Assembly (NCBI RefSeq): GCF_026262505.1
Contig: NC_067207.1
Span: 3,108,252 to 3,172,251 of the forward strand
Direction of reading: 5' to 3'
Length of the DNA: 64,000 nt
Source: Trichomonas vaginalis G3
Lineage: Eukaryota > Parabasalia > Trichomonadida > Trichomonadidae
Below the pieces are notes generated by a model. The model was given only the letters and a program-made list of their open reading frames with translations. It had not been told where the DNA came from and did not search any database. Positions 54,649-64,000 of the stretch are shown here, one piece after another (the first letter of the stretch is position 1; every line of letters begins with the position of its first letter). A program made the position numbers and the translations under genes.

Positions 54649-56454
54649 ATGAGCTTGAAAGAAGTATTCGAACAACATCCATGGAGGTCATTTAAGAAGT
54701 TCAATGAAGCAGCAAAAAGTTGGGGATTTACTAACAGTAGAGATGTGAAAACTTAAATTTTATAATCCCTGGGATGCACTTTCTTCGATTTTTTTTAAAT
54801 TTTTGGGATAAATTTTGACATCTTTTTTTTTGCTGGCGACCCCCCCGTTTAGGGCATCAAAAAAACATGTTGTTTCGTTTCAAGATCGGGATATGTTGTG
54901 AACCCGACTTCTTTCATTAATGAAGTGATTTCTTAAGTTGAATAAAAACAAATTTGATTGAAATTCATACAAAATTTCTTTTTATCATTATTATTTAAGA
55001 TGCTTTTTTATGTTGAATTGTTAATTTTTTTATTTCCACCTGGGATATTTTGAATTGGGCTAGCCCAATCCCACCTCTCAATTTTCTCTCAATTGGGCAA
55101 TGGGGATCCCATATAAAATGTATTGTAACAAAATTTTACATGCATAATATAGTACAATTAAACAACATTCTAAAAATATTAAATTCACATCATTTACTTG
55201 AAGATTTTATATTTTCAACAAAAATTAATACAATAATTACATTAAATTGAGGAGATTTATAATATTTATTATAAATTAAAATATTATTACTCATTAATTT
55301 GTTGAAATATTGCATTTTAGTGGTAAAAATTAAAATTTAAGTTTACATGGAGAAAAAAAAATTTTAAATTCCAAAAAAAAATTCAATTGGGATAACGATA
55401 GGGACAAAAATTTAGAATCCCCATATGCTTGGGATAAAATCACATGACTACTAACAGAGCTGAAGTGAAAAAGTTCTTTGACAAAAATGTTGTACATCAA
55501 ACAAAAATAAACCCTTACGACTACTTTTTACCAATTTACTCCAACACTCCTGACGCATACCAATTTGACACTCTCATTCAAAGCAGAAAAGGAGGACATA
55601 AACCATTCCTCATCTTCATTAATGTTAACACTCGTAAAGCATATGCATATCCAATGAAAAATAAAGGAACTCGTGAAGTTTTAAGAGTTTTGCAGACGTT
55701 CTTAGCAGAACATAGCCCAAGTACTTTAACATCAGACCAAGACAGTGCATACCTCAGTAATGAAATCACAGATTTTCTCATTAAGCATAACATAACTCAC
55801 TACACTACTGAAGACCATAACCATAACATACTCGGTATCATAAACCGCTTCATAAGGACTCTCAGAGATTTAAATCAAGAGCGAGACTTTACCGAAGAAA
55901 CAATGAAACATTTTCTTGAAGTATATAATTCCTCAACACATTCTACAACAGGACATACACCAAATTCAATGACACAACAACAAGAAGAAAAGTATATACA
56001 AAAGAAACGAAGCCAAACACAAAATATCAGAAATTCAACACAATTTACCCTCATTCCTGGTACAAAAGTTCGTGTAGTTCTTGACGACAAACCGTTGACA
56101 AAGAAACGTTTAAGGTTAAGTCGAAATTATTATATCGTAGACTCTACGCAAGGTAATGGATATCTTATAAAAGCTGCTGACGACTCCATTGCATTTTACC
56201 CTCGACATAAATTAGTCGAAAGTAGTAATGGCAAACTTGCTGAAACCATTGACGAAGCAAAGCGAGGAGTGGTTATTGAAATACTTGGCTATAACACAAA
56301 CGATGACACTTATAAAGTAAGATATGAAGGAGGCGTTGAAGATGTTATACCATCTAAGAACTTGAGAGAGTCGAAGCCAACACATCTGGGACCATTAGAG
56401 CGGGAGTACTGGAAAGACAAAAATATGCCAGAAAGAATAAGAAAATTCTTCTAA
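54649..56454 (+). pseudogene. Maverick rve-type integrase, lineage C, with AT-rich insert (broken)
   Basis: The 5' part (MSLKEVFEQHPWRSFKKFNE) lies at 54649-54756. The long open part is 55444-56454, with core words DTLIQSRKGGHKPFLIFINVN, LTSDQDSAYL, NHNILGIINRFIRTLRDLNQ and NSSTHSTTGHTPNSM, then a basic SH3/chromo-like C-terminus (YEGGVEDVIPSKNLRE). An AT-rich block (54757-55440) separates them. It is distantly related to the M2 integrase. A piece of its 3' end recurs inverted at 43470-43576. Broken by the insertion. Confidence 0.75.
54757..55440. repeat. AT-rich insert with ATCCC/GGGAT ends
   Basis: About 0.68 kb without a gene. It starts TAATCCCTGGGATGCA and ends CCCCATATGCTTGGGATAA, a weak terminal inverted repeat. 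GGGAT recurs at least seven times inside, and the TAAATTTTTG word lies near both ends. It may be a non-autonomous transposon-like element. No clean target duplication was identified. Confidence 0.5.
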
Positions 56455-56534
56455 ACTTTTTCATTAGATGTAAATCAGACATGAACGAGAACAGTCATGA
56501 TATCATTAATGGTACCATTTATTTTAACATAAAG

Positions 56535-56560
56535 ACGCAAAGCGGCGGGGCATAGCCCAT
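56535..56560 (+). repeat. Twin hairpin, intergenic
   Basis: ACGCAAAGCGGCG then GGGC-ATA-GCCC(AT). Near-identical inverted partner at 43399-43425. Confidence 0.75.
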
Positions 56561-56658
56561 GACCTAAATTTATGAATTTTCATGTATTTTCTCAAGATAG
56601 AAAAAATAACGCTAGTTTTATTTTTTTCTAACTTTTTATTTTGTATGTAAAGACAGTA

Positions 56659-57486
56659 ATGTCAACATCAGAGAACACAACAACAGTTATAGTCCATGAA
56701 GCTATAAATGAAGAATACGAGTACATACAGTATAACAAACAGTTACGTCTCATTCGTTCAGTCAAAGACGATATGTACCAAATGCAAAGTATAATGAATG
56801 CTCTTCGTTCTACAAAGCAAGCATATCATTGGTTTGAAAACCAACAGACAAAAGAACTTTTAGAAGAATTTCCTCATATGATTGCTTCCCTCGGAAAACC
56901 GAGGGAAGAGATTCCGTACGAAAATCGCAAGAATTTGGCTCCTGGTTTGAAAGGTTATTATGTTCATAGACTTTTAGTAAACGCTGTAGCAATGTGGGCT
57001 TCACCTCGTTATGCTTGTTATATTTTCATGATGTTAGATGAACTATATAAAGCAGAACGTGGAGAGTTGGAAAAGAAACTTCAAGCAAAAGATGAAGTCA
57101 TTGAATCCAAAGACAAAAGCATACAGAAAAGAATACCGCGTTCAGTACCAAAAGGAAAGGAAAAGAGTTATAAGTATATGATATATACTGAAGAGTTGGA
57201 GAAAGAAGAAGATAAAGATATGGTTATGTTACATTTAGTCAGAAGAAACAACAAGAGCTTTTATGACTTAGCTAAGATATATAAATCTGACAGAAACTGG
57301 TTCTATCGTGAAAACTTACCGATTTCAATGACACCGAATGAACAAATAAAGGAAATTGTCAAAAATACTCTTCCTCAAACACACTATGACATCAAAGGTT
57401 GTACAATACTTACATTCAAAGAAGACTTAACATTACTGAAGGAAAAAATAACAGAATATTTCGACAACTTCAAAGAGGAAGAATGA
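56659..57486 (+). CDS. KilA-N domain protein
   Basis: Start set at ATG 56659 after TTGTATGTAAAGACAGTA, the leader shared by all KilA-N genes here. 275 residues. N-terminal region TTVIVHEAINEEYEYIQYNKQLRLIR, KilA-N core LKGYYVHRLLVNAVAMWASPRYACYIF (about 100-126), a coiled coil (AERGELEKKLQAKDEVIESKDKS), and a C-terminal domain (KYMIYTEELEKEEDKDMVMLHLVRRN...FYRENLPISM) like those following KilA-N in large DNA viruses. It is probably a DNA-binding regulator. Looks whole. Broken relatives lie at 16471-17638. Confidence 0.75.
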   Translation: MSTSENTTTVIVHEAINEEYEYIQYNKQLRLIRSVKDDMYQMQSIMNALRSTKQAYHWFENQQTKELLEEFPHMIASLGKPREEIPYENRKNLAPGLKGYYVHRLLVNAVAMWASPRYACYIFMMLDELYKAERGELEKKLQAKDEVIESKDKSIQKRIPRSVPKGKEKSYKYMIYTEELEKEEDKDMVMLHLVRRNNKSFYDLAKIYKSDRNWFYRENLPISMTPNEQIKEIVKNTLPQTHYDIKGCTILTFKEDLTLLKEKITEYFDNFKEEE

Positions 57487-57532
57487 AAAAAATCTAAGCT
57501 AATTTTATTTTTTTTATAAAATTTTATCTCAT

Positions 57533-57715
57533 ATGAAAGAACATGAACGTGAGATATGTTATGGTTATAGAGATTCTCCATACGAACTAGACCAATGGGA
57601 ACAAGAAGATTTAAAGAGAGAATTTAGAGAATATGAACTCGCTAAGATAGCATTAGAAGCTGCAGAAAAGAAGTTAAAAGTTTGGGGTCGTTTTGTACAA
57701 AAATATTGTGAGTAA
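57533..57715 (+). CDS. 60-residue KilA-associated C-terminal module
   Basis: ATG 57533. The product (HEREICYGYRDSPYELDQWEQ...FVQKYCE) equals the C-terminal module of the KilA-N gene at 40263-40900, here as a separate frame with its own T/A-rich leader. It may be a real mini-gene or what remains after the upstream part was swapped for another KilA-N gene. Confidence 0.5.
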   Translation: MKEHEREICYGYRDSPYELDQWEQEDLKREFREYELAKIALEAAEKKLKVWGRFVQKYCE

Positions 57716-57775
57716 ATGAACCATTTATTTTTGTCATAAACGACCAAAAATATATTTTATCGTTAATGGTTTTTA

Positions 57776-57850
57776 GGTGTCACCACGTCACCATGTCACC
57801 AGGTTAATTAACTTCTTTAAAAAATGATGACAACATGACATTTTGACAAC
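57776..57850. repeat. Iteron-like GTCACC unit
   Basis: Three GTCACC words at 8 bp spacing, TTAATTAA, then TGACAACATGACATTTTGAC. Confidence 0.8.
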
Positions 57851-57920
57851 ATTCCCGGAAATATATTTTATCGTTTATGTTTACGTTAATGTTTCGTAAA
57901 TGTTTTCATGAATGTTTTCA

Positions 57921-57995
57921 GTGTCACCACGTCACCATGTCACCAGGTTAATTAACTTCTTTAAAAAATGATGACAACATGACATTTTGACAACA
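57921..57995. repeat. Iteron-like GTCACC unit
   Basis: Second copy, 145 bp after the first, 74 bp before the primase-helicase start. Confidence 0.8.
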
Positions 57996-58068
57996 TCACT
58001 GGAAATTTGATGCAGCCCAAAAATAAAGTTAGTTTTAAAATTATTTTTATTTTTTTATTCCTATATAA

Positions 58069-60381
58069 ATGACAGCAACAAACAACAACAGCAACTATAT
58101 TGTTTCTGATGAAAAAGTTATTGATTCATTAGCTGAGGAATTAGTTGTGACAGAAACTAAAACCCTCAACGAAAGAATTGGTGAAAACAAGATTGATTTA
58201 CATAACTACCTCAAACATGATGGAGGAAGAGGAAGGAAAACTGCTATGGCTTTATTAGTAAATAAAATTCCAAATTTAACGATTATAGATGTTGATATCA
58301 ATAAATCATACAATGATGAACTTAAAGAAACAGTTAGAAAAGATATTTTATCAAAACTTTCGGATAAAGATGTTATCGTTAAAACCGCTTCAGGAGGTCT
58401 TCACATTTATTGTAACACTAATTTCTTCTATTCAGTTTCGAACAGAATGATTAAATGCTATTCTTGCAATGATTATGATATTGATATAATGACTTCTATG
58501 GATGATTCAAAGCGTTCTTTAGTAGTTATGGCTGATTCAAGAGTTCGCAAGAATGCAACAGAACCAATCAATACATACTCATTCATTCGTGGAAGTTACG
58601 ATTCAACATTAACCAGAACAGTGAATGATATATTAAATGATTTGAATATTAAGGTAAGAGTTGAACAGAAGAACGAAGAAATAAAGACTATCATGAATGA
58701 AAACAAAGATGTAAACATTGACGATAAACTTGCCCAGAGCATAGTTGATGGCATCAGTGATTTTGAAGTACATAATGACGGTGGAAACATGAATTTAGAA
58801 AAAGAAGTTACATTATTCACACTGTTTCAAGCAATTAATTCGTTACCTAATCATTTAATTAATGAAGCATACGATAACGTTTATAACTTCTGCAATTTAA
58901 CTGAAAATGCAAAAAGTAATTTTGAAAAAGCACGTAGTAGATATGCACATTTAATGACTTCTCCATTTGTTTTGGTGAAGATTCTAAAACTATATCAAAA
59001 GGAATATTATGATGAATACGTTTTACCTTTATTACGTAAGCCAAAAATAACATTTGATATAAAACTTGATGACTAGTTTTTGATAACAGATATTAGACGC
59101 AAGGCTGAAAATCATCAGTATAAAAACAGTTCTGAAGTAATTGAGGATTTATCACGTGTAATCCGTTTTGTAGATTGTGGAAACAAATACTTCATTCAGA
59201 AAGATTACAACATACACGACAAAATGAATCATATATCATTCGTTCTTCAATCAAACATGAAAGAGTCACTCAAAATGATTAAATTATTTAAAGAAGAAGG
59301 TAAAACCATAACAGCATGGGACGTACTACTAAATCAATTATCCTCATTAACCGTTAAGGGTGTTTGCTTTAAATCTGATTCCCCAGATGTTTTCTCAACG
59401 TTTCAGGGTTATAAATACAACATTCTCGAAAAGCCTGATTACTCAAAAATTGAGATGTTTATGAATTTCATTAAAGAAGCCATTTGTGATAATAATGATG
59501 AAGTGTATAAATACCTTCTCGGCTGGATTGCATCAATGATTCAACATCCTGGAATCAAGAATGAAACAGCAATTATTTTGAAAGGACTTCAGGGAACAGG
59601 TAAAAACAGATTTACAGACATTATTTCTGAACTTCTCGCCGGTTATTCATGTAAAAACATTACCGAAATAAGTGAGCTAACGGGTAATTTCAATTCAGTA
59701 GTTGAGAATAAAATGTTTCTTGTACTTAATGAACTCAAGAATGTAGGTGAAGATAGACTCGCAAACTTCAACGCTTTGAAATCAATTATTACGGATAATG
59801 AGATTAGAATTAATGAAAAGAATCAACCAAGAAGAACTGCTCAGAATGTTGCCAATTTCATTTTGGTAACTAATAACGTCTACCCTGTCAAAATTGAAGT
59901 TGGAGACAGAAGATACGTAGTTTTAAGAGTTAATGGTAAATTCAAGGGTCAATTTGATTACTTCAAGAATTTGATGGATTCATGCACTAAGGAATTTTAT
60001 GATAATTTACTGACGTATTTTATGCAATATGACCTTTCATCATTTAATGTACGAATCATACCGATGACTGAAGCCAAACAAGATTTAATAGAATTATCAA
60101 CAAATCCTTTAGATGAATGGATAAATACACATTATGATGAATTGTGTGCAGGTATGACGTGTAAAAATGCTCTATTCTGCAAACCATCAGACATGAAAGA
60201 CAAGAATTTCCAAATGAGCATTAAGGATAAATGTGATAGGAAACAAAGAAGAATAGATGGTAAACAAACATGGTGTTATGTTTTGAAAGAAGAAATGAAA
60301 GGATTATATAAACAGGTTGAACCAAACGATAATGAGGATTCATTTACTGACGATGAAATACCTGTAAATGAAGCTTTATAA
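58069..60381 (+). pseudogene. Primase-polymerase / SF3 helicase (nearly whole)
   Basis: About 770 codons. The N-terminal AEP-type primase-polymerase domain has KHDGGRGRKTAMAL, the metal-binding IDVDIN (about residue 69-74) and SGGLHIYCN (about 111-119). A Cys pair CYSCND follows, then a helical linker. The SF3 helicase has Walker A GLQGTGKN, Walker B FLVLNEL and FILVTNN, followed by DRRYVVLR. The C-terminus is acidic. It matches phage and virus primase-helicases that start DNA synthesis. Near-identical inverted copy at 37649-39960. One break at most seen. Flanked by iteron-like blocks. Confidence 0.85.
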
Positions 60382-60420
60382 AGTATGATTGGAATTTATT
60401 TTTGCATTAATCCTGCTGTG

Positions 60421-60496
60421 ATGTCAAAATGTCATGTTGTCAGTAATTTTAAGAGAAGTTAATTAACCTGGTGACACATGGTGACGTGGTGACACC
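60421..60496. repeat. Iteron-like GTCACC unit (minus orientation)
   Basis: Mirror-image unit directly 3' of the primase-helicase gene, so the gene is bracketed by units pointing inward. Confidence 0.8.
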
Positions 60497-60521
60497 ATCA
60501 GTTATTCAAAAATAAATTTTC

Positions 60522-61000
60522 TTATAAAGCTTCAGGGTCTATTTCTTCAACCATTTCACTTTCTTCGTCAATGTCAATAGAAGCTTCTTCAACCTTTGGT
60601 AAGAATTTCTGTATAACATCTTTGTTCGTTATTGTCTTCAGAGATGAAGGATAATATTTCACATTTGTTTCACCCTTCTTATATTCTTTCTGTTCGGAAA
60701 GATTTAAAGCAATACTGAAGAAGTCAATGTTAGAGTTCTTTATGACAGTATAATGAGTATCTTTGACATTCACGAAGAAACTCTTTTTGTTTCCAAAACT
60801 ACTGCTAACTCTTGTGAAGTATAACGTTTGCGGTCAATGACGATAGCTAATGGTCTGACATACTGACCAAACTTAGATTCTTTCACAAACTTCTTGTTAA
60901 AGATAACATTAACATTTGAAGCATTATTGAACTCATTCTTGATGGCAGTAGCGAGAGCATTGTATGAAAAGAACTTGCAAATCTTGCATGTGTTTCATTA
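60522..61000 (-). pseudogene. Unknown protein with acidic tail, lineage C (broken)
   Basis: Minus-strand gene starting about 61000, convergent with the primase-helicase. Pieces include SKFGQYVRPLAIVIDRKRYTS and an end SIDIDEESEMVEEIDPEAL, an acidic tail like that of 20440-20859, which also neighbours a helicase. An SSB-like role is possible but unproven. Broken. Confidence 0.4.
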
Positions 61001-61088
61001 AAATAAAATATTAAATTATTTTGAAAAATAACTTTAAAAAATCTAATCTAATTTTTTCAAAAAAATATTTTTTTATTTCCTACTAAAG

Positions 61089-64000
61089 ATGTATCGGAAG
61101 TTGTCTAAGTTTGAACACTTGGAAATAAAAACTTCTTACAGAAAGCTAATATAGATGTTGCAAAGCATTACGCAACAAACAAAAAAGCACTCGCTGACAT
61201 CCTCAATGACTATAATGGTGCAATAAGTTATGATAGAAATTCATGAGTTCATAAAGCCGCAACGCGGCGAGGACGAAGTCCATGCAAGAGCATTTCCTTT
61301 AAATGACGTTGCTATTGACTTATATCATAGACGTTCAGTACCTCATGAAGTAAGAAGAGAAATGTTTGACATAACAAATGCAAACGTTGGTGAAACAAGA
61401 AGAAGAGACGACACACTGAAACAACAGAGAAGAGAGATGTTTAAAAGTGCTATAGAACAAGTTCGCAAAGCTAACGATGTCATTCGTTCCATTGACGACA
61501 AACCAAAAGAAGGTGAGAGATGGTTAAAGAAAGATGAAGAGAATAGGAAGAGAAATGTGAAGTCAGGCAATAGACTCATTGACTTTAACATCGAAGCTTT
61601 AGATGAACCAAACAGAGACTACTTACACAAACATTTCGGTAAGGTTTTCATGAGACTCTTAGAGAAAATTAAAATAAACTCACAACAGAGATGGATGGTA
61701 TGTTATAAACTTGGTGGAAAGTATGAATGTTCTACGTTAAACCTCAATAATATTGGAACATTACTACATCAGCTCTTGAAGGAGAACTTTATATCAGAGA
61801 TAGAAGCAAATGCTGCAGGTATTGTTGAAATGCACTATGACTTCTTCTTGACAAACATAAAGAATCTTACTGAAATAAAGATGTATGATTTAACTGAATA
61901 TGAAGGCTTAACGATGTCAGATGTAAAGAAAGGCAAACCAAAAAAGAGACCTTATAGAGATGAAAGCACACTGACAAATGACCAGAAAGCCATTTTGGAA
62001 GCTCTTAAGCAAACAGGAAACCCAGCACTTATAGAAAGCTTTTGGAAAGATAATGGTGAAAGAAGTTTTATAAGAAGAGAAGCGGTCAGTTCTGGAAGTA
62101 TCTTTGCACATTACCTATAAATCTTGAACGCTACCAAATCTTCAATGAACTGAACAAAAGAACTGCAACACTTATGACAGAAGATAACTGCTTCGTTTAT
62201 GCTTGCATTCAGGCTGGAGTAAATGAAGAAACTATTGACCACATGAGAGAAGTCATTCGTGTTAGAGACTTTCCTCAAAGTAAAGTACAAGAAATTTCTG
62301 ACGCAACTGGTATAGCATTTAATGTTACCATTGGTTATTTCAATGACTCAAGACATAATGAAATAAAGAGATATATACCAAAAGAATGTGAAACTGTTCG
62401 AACTATTGACTTACTTCTTGTTGAAGACCACTACATGCTAAATGAAAGATTACCAATGACAACATATTTCATTCGCAACTATATAGAAATCTTGAAGGAG
62501 TGTGGTGGAATGAACATTGAGAAACAGATGAAGATTTATACAAAGAGAGAAGATAAATATGTAGTTCGCATGGATAGAACTACACCGCTATGGGATGTTA
62601 TGAAAACATTGTGGGAGTGCAAATATTTCGAACCTATTTCTTATGGAGAACTTTTCACATATACGACTGACTTATATAAACAGAACCTTGCACCATTTAA
62701 AGATTTGACATATGCTCCAAAGTATTGTGTACAACTGAAGAAGAAAGCAGAGTCAAAAGAAGTAAATAAAGCTAAATGTAAGTTCATTCCTGAGCATGTT
62801 TTCTTTGCTGACTTTGAGTGTAGCACAAACGGCTTTCATAAAGCTTTTAACATCTGTTACGACAGTGAAGATGGTTCAGTGAGTGAAAGCATATGGGGTC
62901 AAAACTGTGCAACATAATTTTTGGAGCGACTTCCTGACAAGAGTTTAATATATTTCCATAACCTCAGCTATGATATAAACTTCATCTTAAGACACATGAC
63001 AGAAGTGAAAGGAACTCCCATCATTAAAGGTTCACGAACAATGCAAATAACTGGTTTATATAAAGGACGGGCAATTATTATAAAAGACTCTTACAGTGTT
63101 ATAAATAAGAAGCTTAAACTATTTCCTGCTATGTTTAACTTACAAACAGGACCGAAAGAAGTATTTCCATATAACTACTACAGCAGTACTTTGTTAGCAA
63201 ATGACAACAGAACTGGTGTCATTTCTGAAGCATGTAAGTTTGTCCAGGATGCAGATACATTTATGAAAAACATAGATTCCATCAAAGGTTGCAGAATAGA
63301 TGAAAACCATTTCGATTTAGAAAAATATAGCTCATTTTATTGCAAACAAGATGTAAGAATTTTAAGAGAAGGTTTTGTTAAGTTCCGCAATGACATATTA
63401 AAAGAATTTGATTTAAACGTTTATGACTACGTTAGTATTTGTTCAATTGCTAACAAATTATTTGAGAACAGAGTGTACTTCCCGAATGGAAATTTATATG
63501 ACCTCTCAAATAAACCAAGAGAATTTATTTCGAGATGCATTCAAGGTGGAAGATGTATGTTGTCAGATAACATGAAACAAAAGAGCGAAAAGAAACTCAT
63601 TGCTGACTTCGACGCTGTTTCATTATATCCATCAGCTATAGCAAGACTTTATACTTTAGAAGGAATTCCAAAGGTTATGAAGGATGAGATGCTAAGCACA
63701 GAGTATCTCATGAGACATTTATTCGATGACGACCAAAAGGAACCCATTGGTGAAAAGTTTATGTCTGGCTTCTTTGTTCTCATTAAGATAACAGAGATTG
63801 GAATACATAGACACTTTCCTTTAATAGTTTGTGACCCTGAACTAAATCCAGAACTTAACGTTCCCAGAAGTTCAAACACTTGCTGTTTAATGTATGTTGA
63901 CCATATAACATTACAAGACCTCATAAAATATCAAGGTGTCAAATGTGAAGTGTTGCAAGGATACTATTACGATGGAAACAGAGATATTAGAATAAGAGAT
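61089..64000 (+). pseudogene. Protein-primed DNA polymerase B (pPolB), runs off window (broken)
   Basis: Starts near 61089. The first about 1.0 kb encodes a long helical N-terminal region. Then come the 3'-5' exonuclease motifs: FFADFEC (Exo I, about 62797-62817), FHNLSYDINF (Exo II, about 62952-62984) and YCKQDVRIL (Exo III, about 63338-63364). Next is polymerase motif A, DFDAVSLYPS (about 63607-63636). Motifs B and C lie beyond the window. This is the replicative enzyme of Mavericks and uses a protein primer. A twin hairpin (61257-61283) lies near its start. Broken, a few breaks in the visible part. Confidence 0.85.
61257..61283 (+). repeat. Twin hairpin in the PolB gene
   Basis: CCGC-AAC-GCGG then GGAC-GAA-GTCC(AT), encoding KPQRGEDEVHA. 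The second hairpin has GGAC/GTCC arms where others have GGGC/GCCC. Confidence 0.8.

Larger units (their letters stand above)
34621..64000. mobile_element. Mosaic of Maverick lineages B and C, running off the window
   Basis: Two Maverick types alternate. Lineage B (34621-37250 and about 43700-46200) has very AT-rich genes, an integrase, a penton-like and a CCG gene. Lineage C (37250-43700 inverted, and 46200-64000) has ATPase, fibre, integrase, KilA-N, primase-helicase and PolB. The 37250-43700 part repeats 56.4-60.5 kb in the opposite orientation with near-identical primase-helicase genes. This suggests a C segment landed in or recombined with a B element. No terminal repeats are seen. Several genes look whole and others are broken (at least six breaks in all). 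The nested mariner is younger than the C segment. Confidence 0.7.

Overview
The window is AT-rich nuclear DNA of a unicellular eukaryote, most likely a trichomonad and probably Trichomonas vaginalis. This is inferred from abundant Maverick/Polinton elements, a 1.3 kb Tvmar1-like mariner with a D,D34D transposase, compact intronless genes, and host genes for a Maf1 homologue and a SAS-6-like protein. Most of the sequence is mobile, virus-like DNA treated here as fossil elements, with about 8 kb of host sequence between them.

Layout. (1) 1-1091: one end of a Maverick (M1) in inverted orientation, with a DNA adenine methylase gene. (2) 1092-4764: host spacer with a 582 bp inverted gene duplication and a hairpin cluster. 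(3) 4771-29773: a complete-ended 25.0 kb Maverick (M2) of the same family as M1, bounded by short terminal inverted repeats and a 6 bp target duplication, TGTGCA. (4) 29780-34.6 kb: host DNA with MAF1 and a SAS-6 N-domain gene. (5) 34.6 kb to the window end: a mosaic of at least two further Maverick lineages. Lineage B is very AT-rich (34.6-37.25 and 43.7-46.2 kb). Lineage C covers 37.25-43.7 kb inverted and 46.2-64 kb. The inverted C segment carries a mariner at 41814-43116.

M2 reads as a virus-like genome. It has a methylase, small amphipathic and basic virion-type proteins, a phage-like fibre, an integrase, a repeat-laden accessory island (KilA-N, T5orf172 and an unknown family), a packaging ATPase, an SF3 helicase, a penton-like minor capsid gene, a double-jelly-roll major capsid gene and a large coiled-coil structural gene. 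No DNA polymerase B is visible in it. Lineage C carries ATPase, penton-like protein, a 1042-residue collagen/fibre protein, integrase, KilA-N, a primase-polymerase/SF3 helicase and a protein-primed PolB running off the window. Several genes in M2 and in the mosaic are broken. Others look whole.

The most interesting patterns are non-coding or cross-element. One is a family of palindromic cassettes that follow accessory genes, keep base pairing while changing sequence, and show presence/absence between M1 and M2. A second is a family of GC-rich twin hairpins that occur both between genes and in frame inside genes. A third is 16-19 nt near-palindromic spacers shared by divergent start codons. 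A fourth is GTCACC iteron-like blocks around the primase-helicase. A fifth is a conserved unknown protein family with a Cys-Cys-Gly motif beside the penton-like gene in all three lineages.
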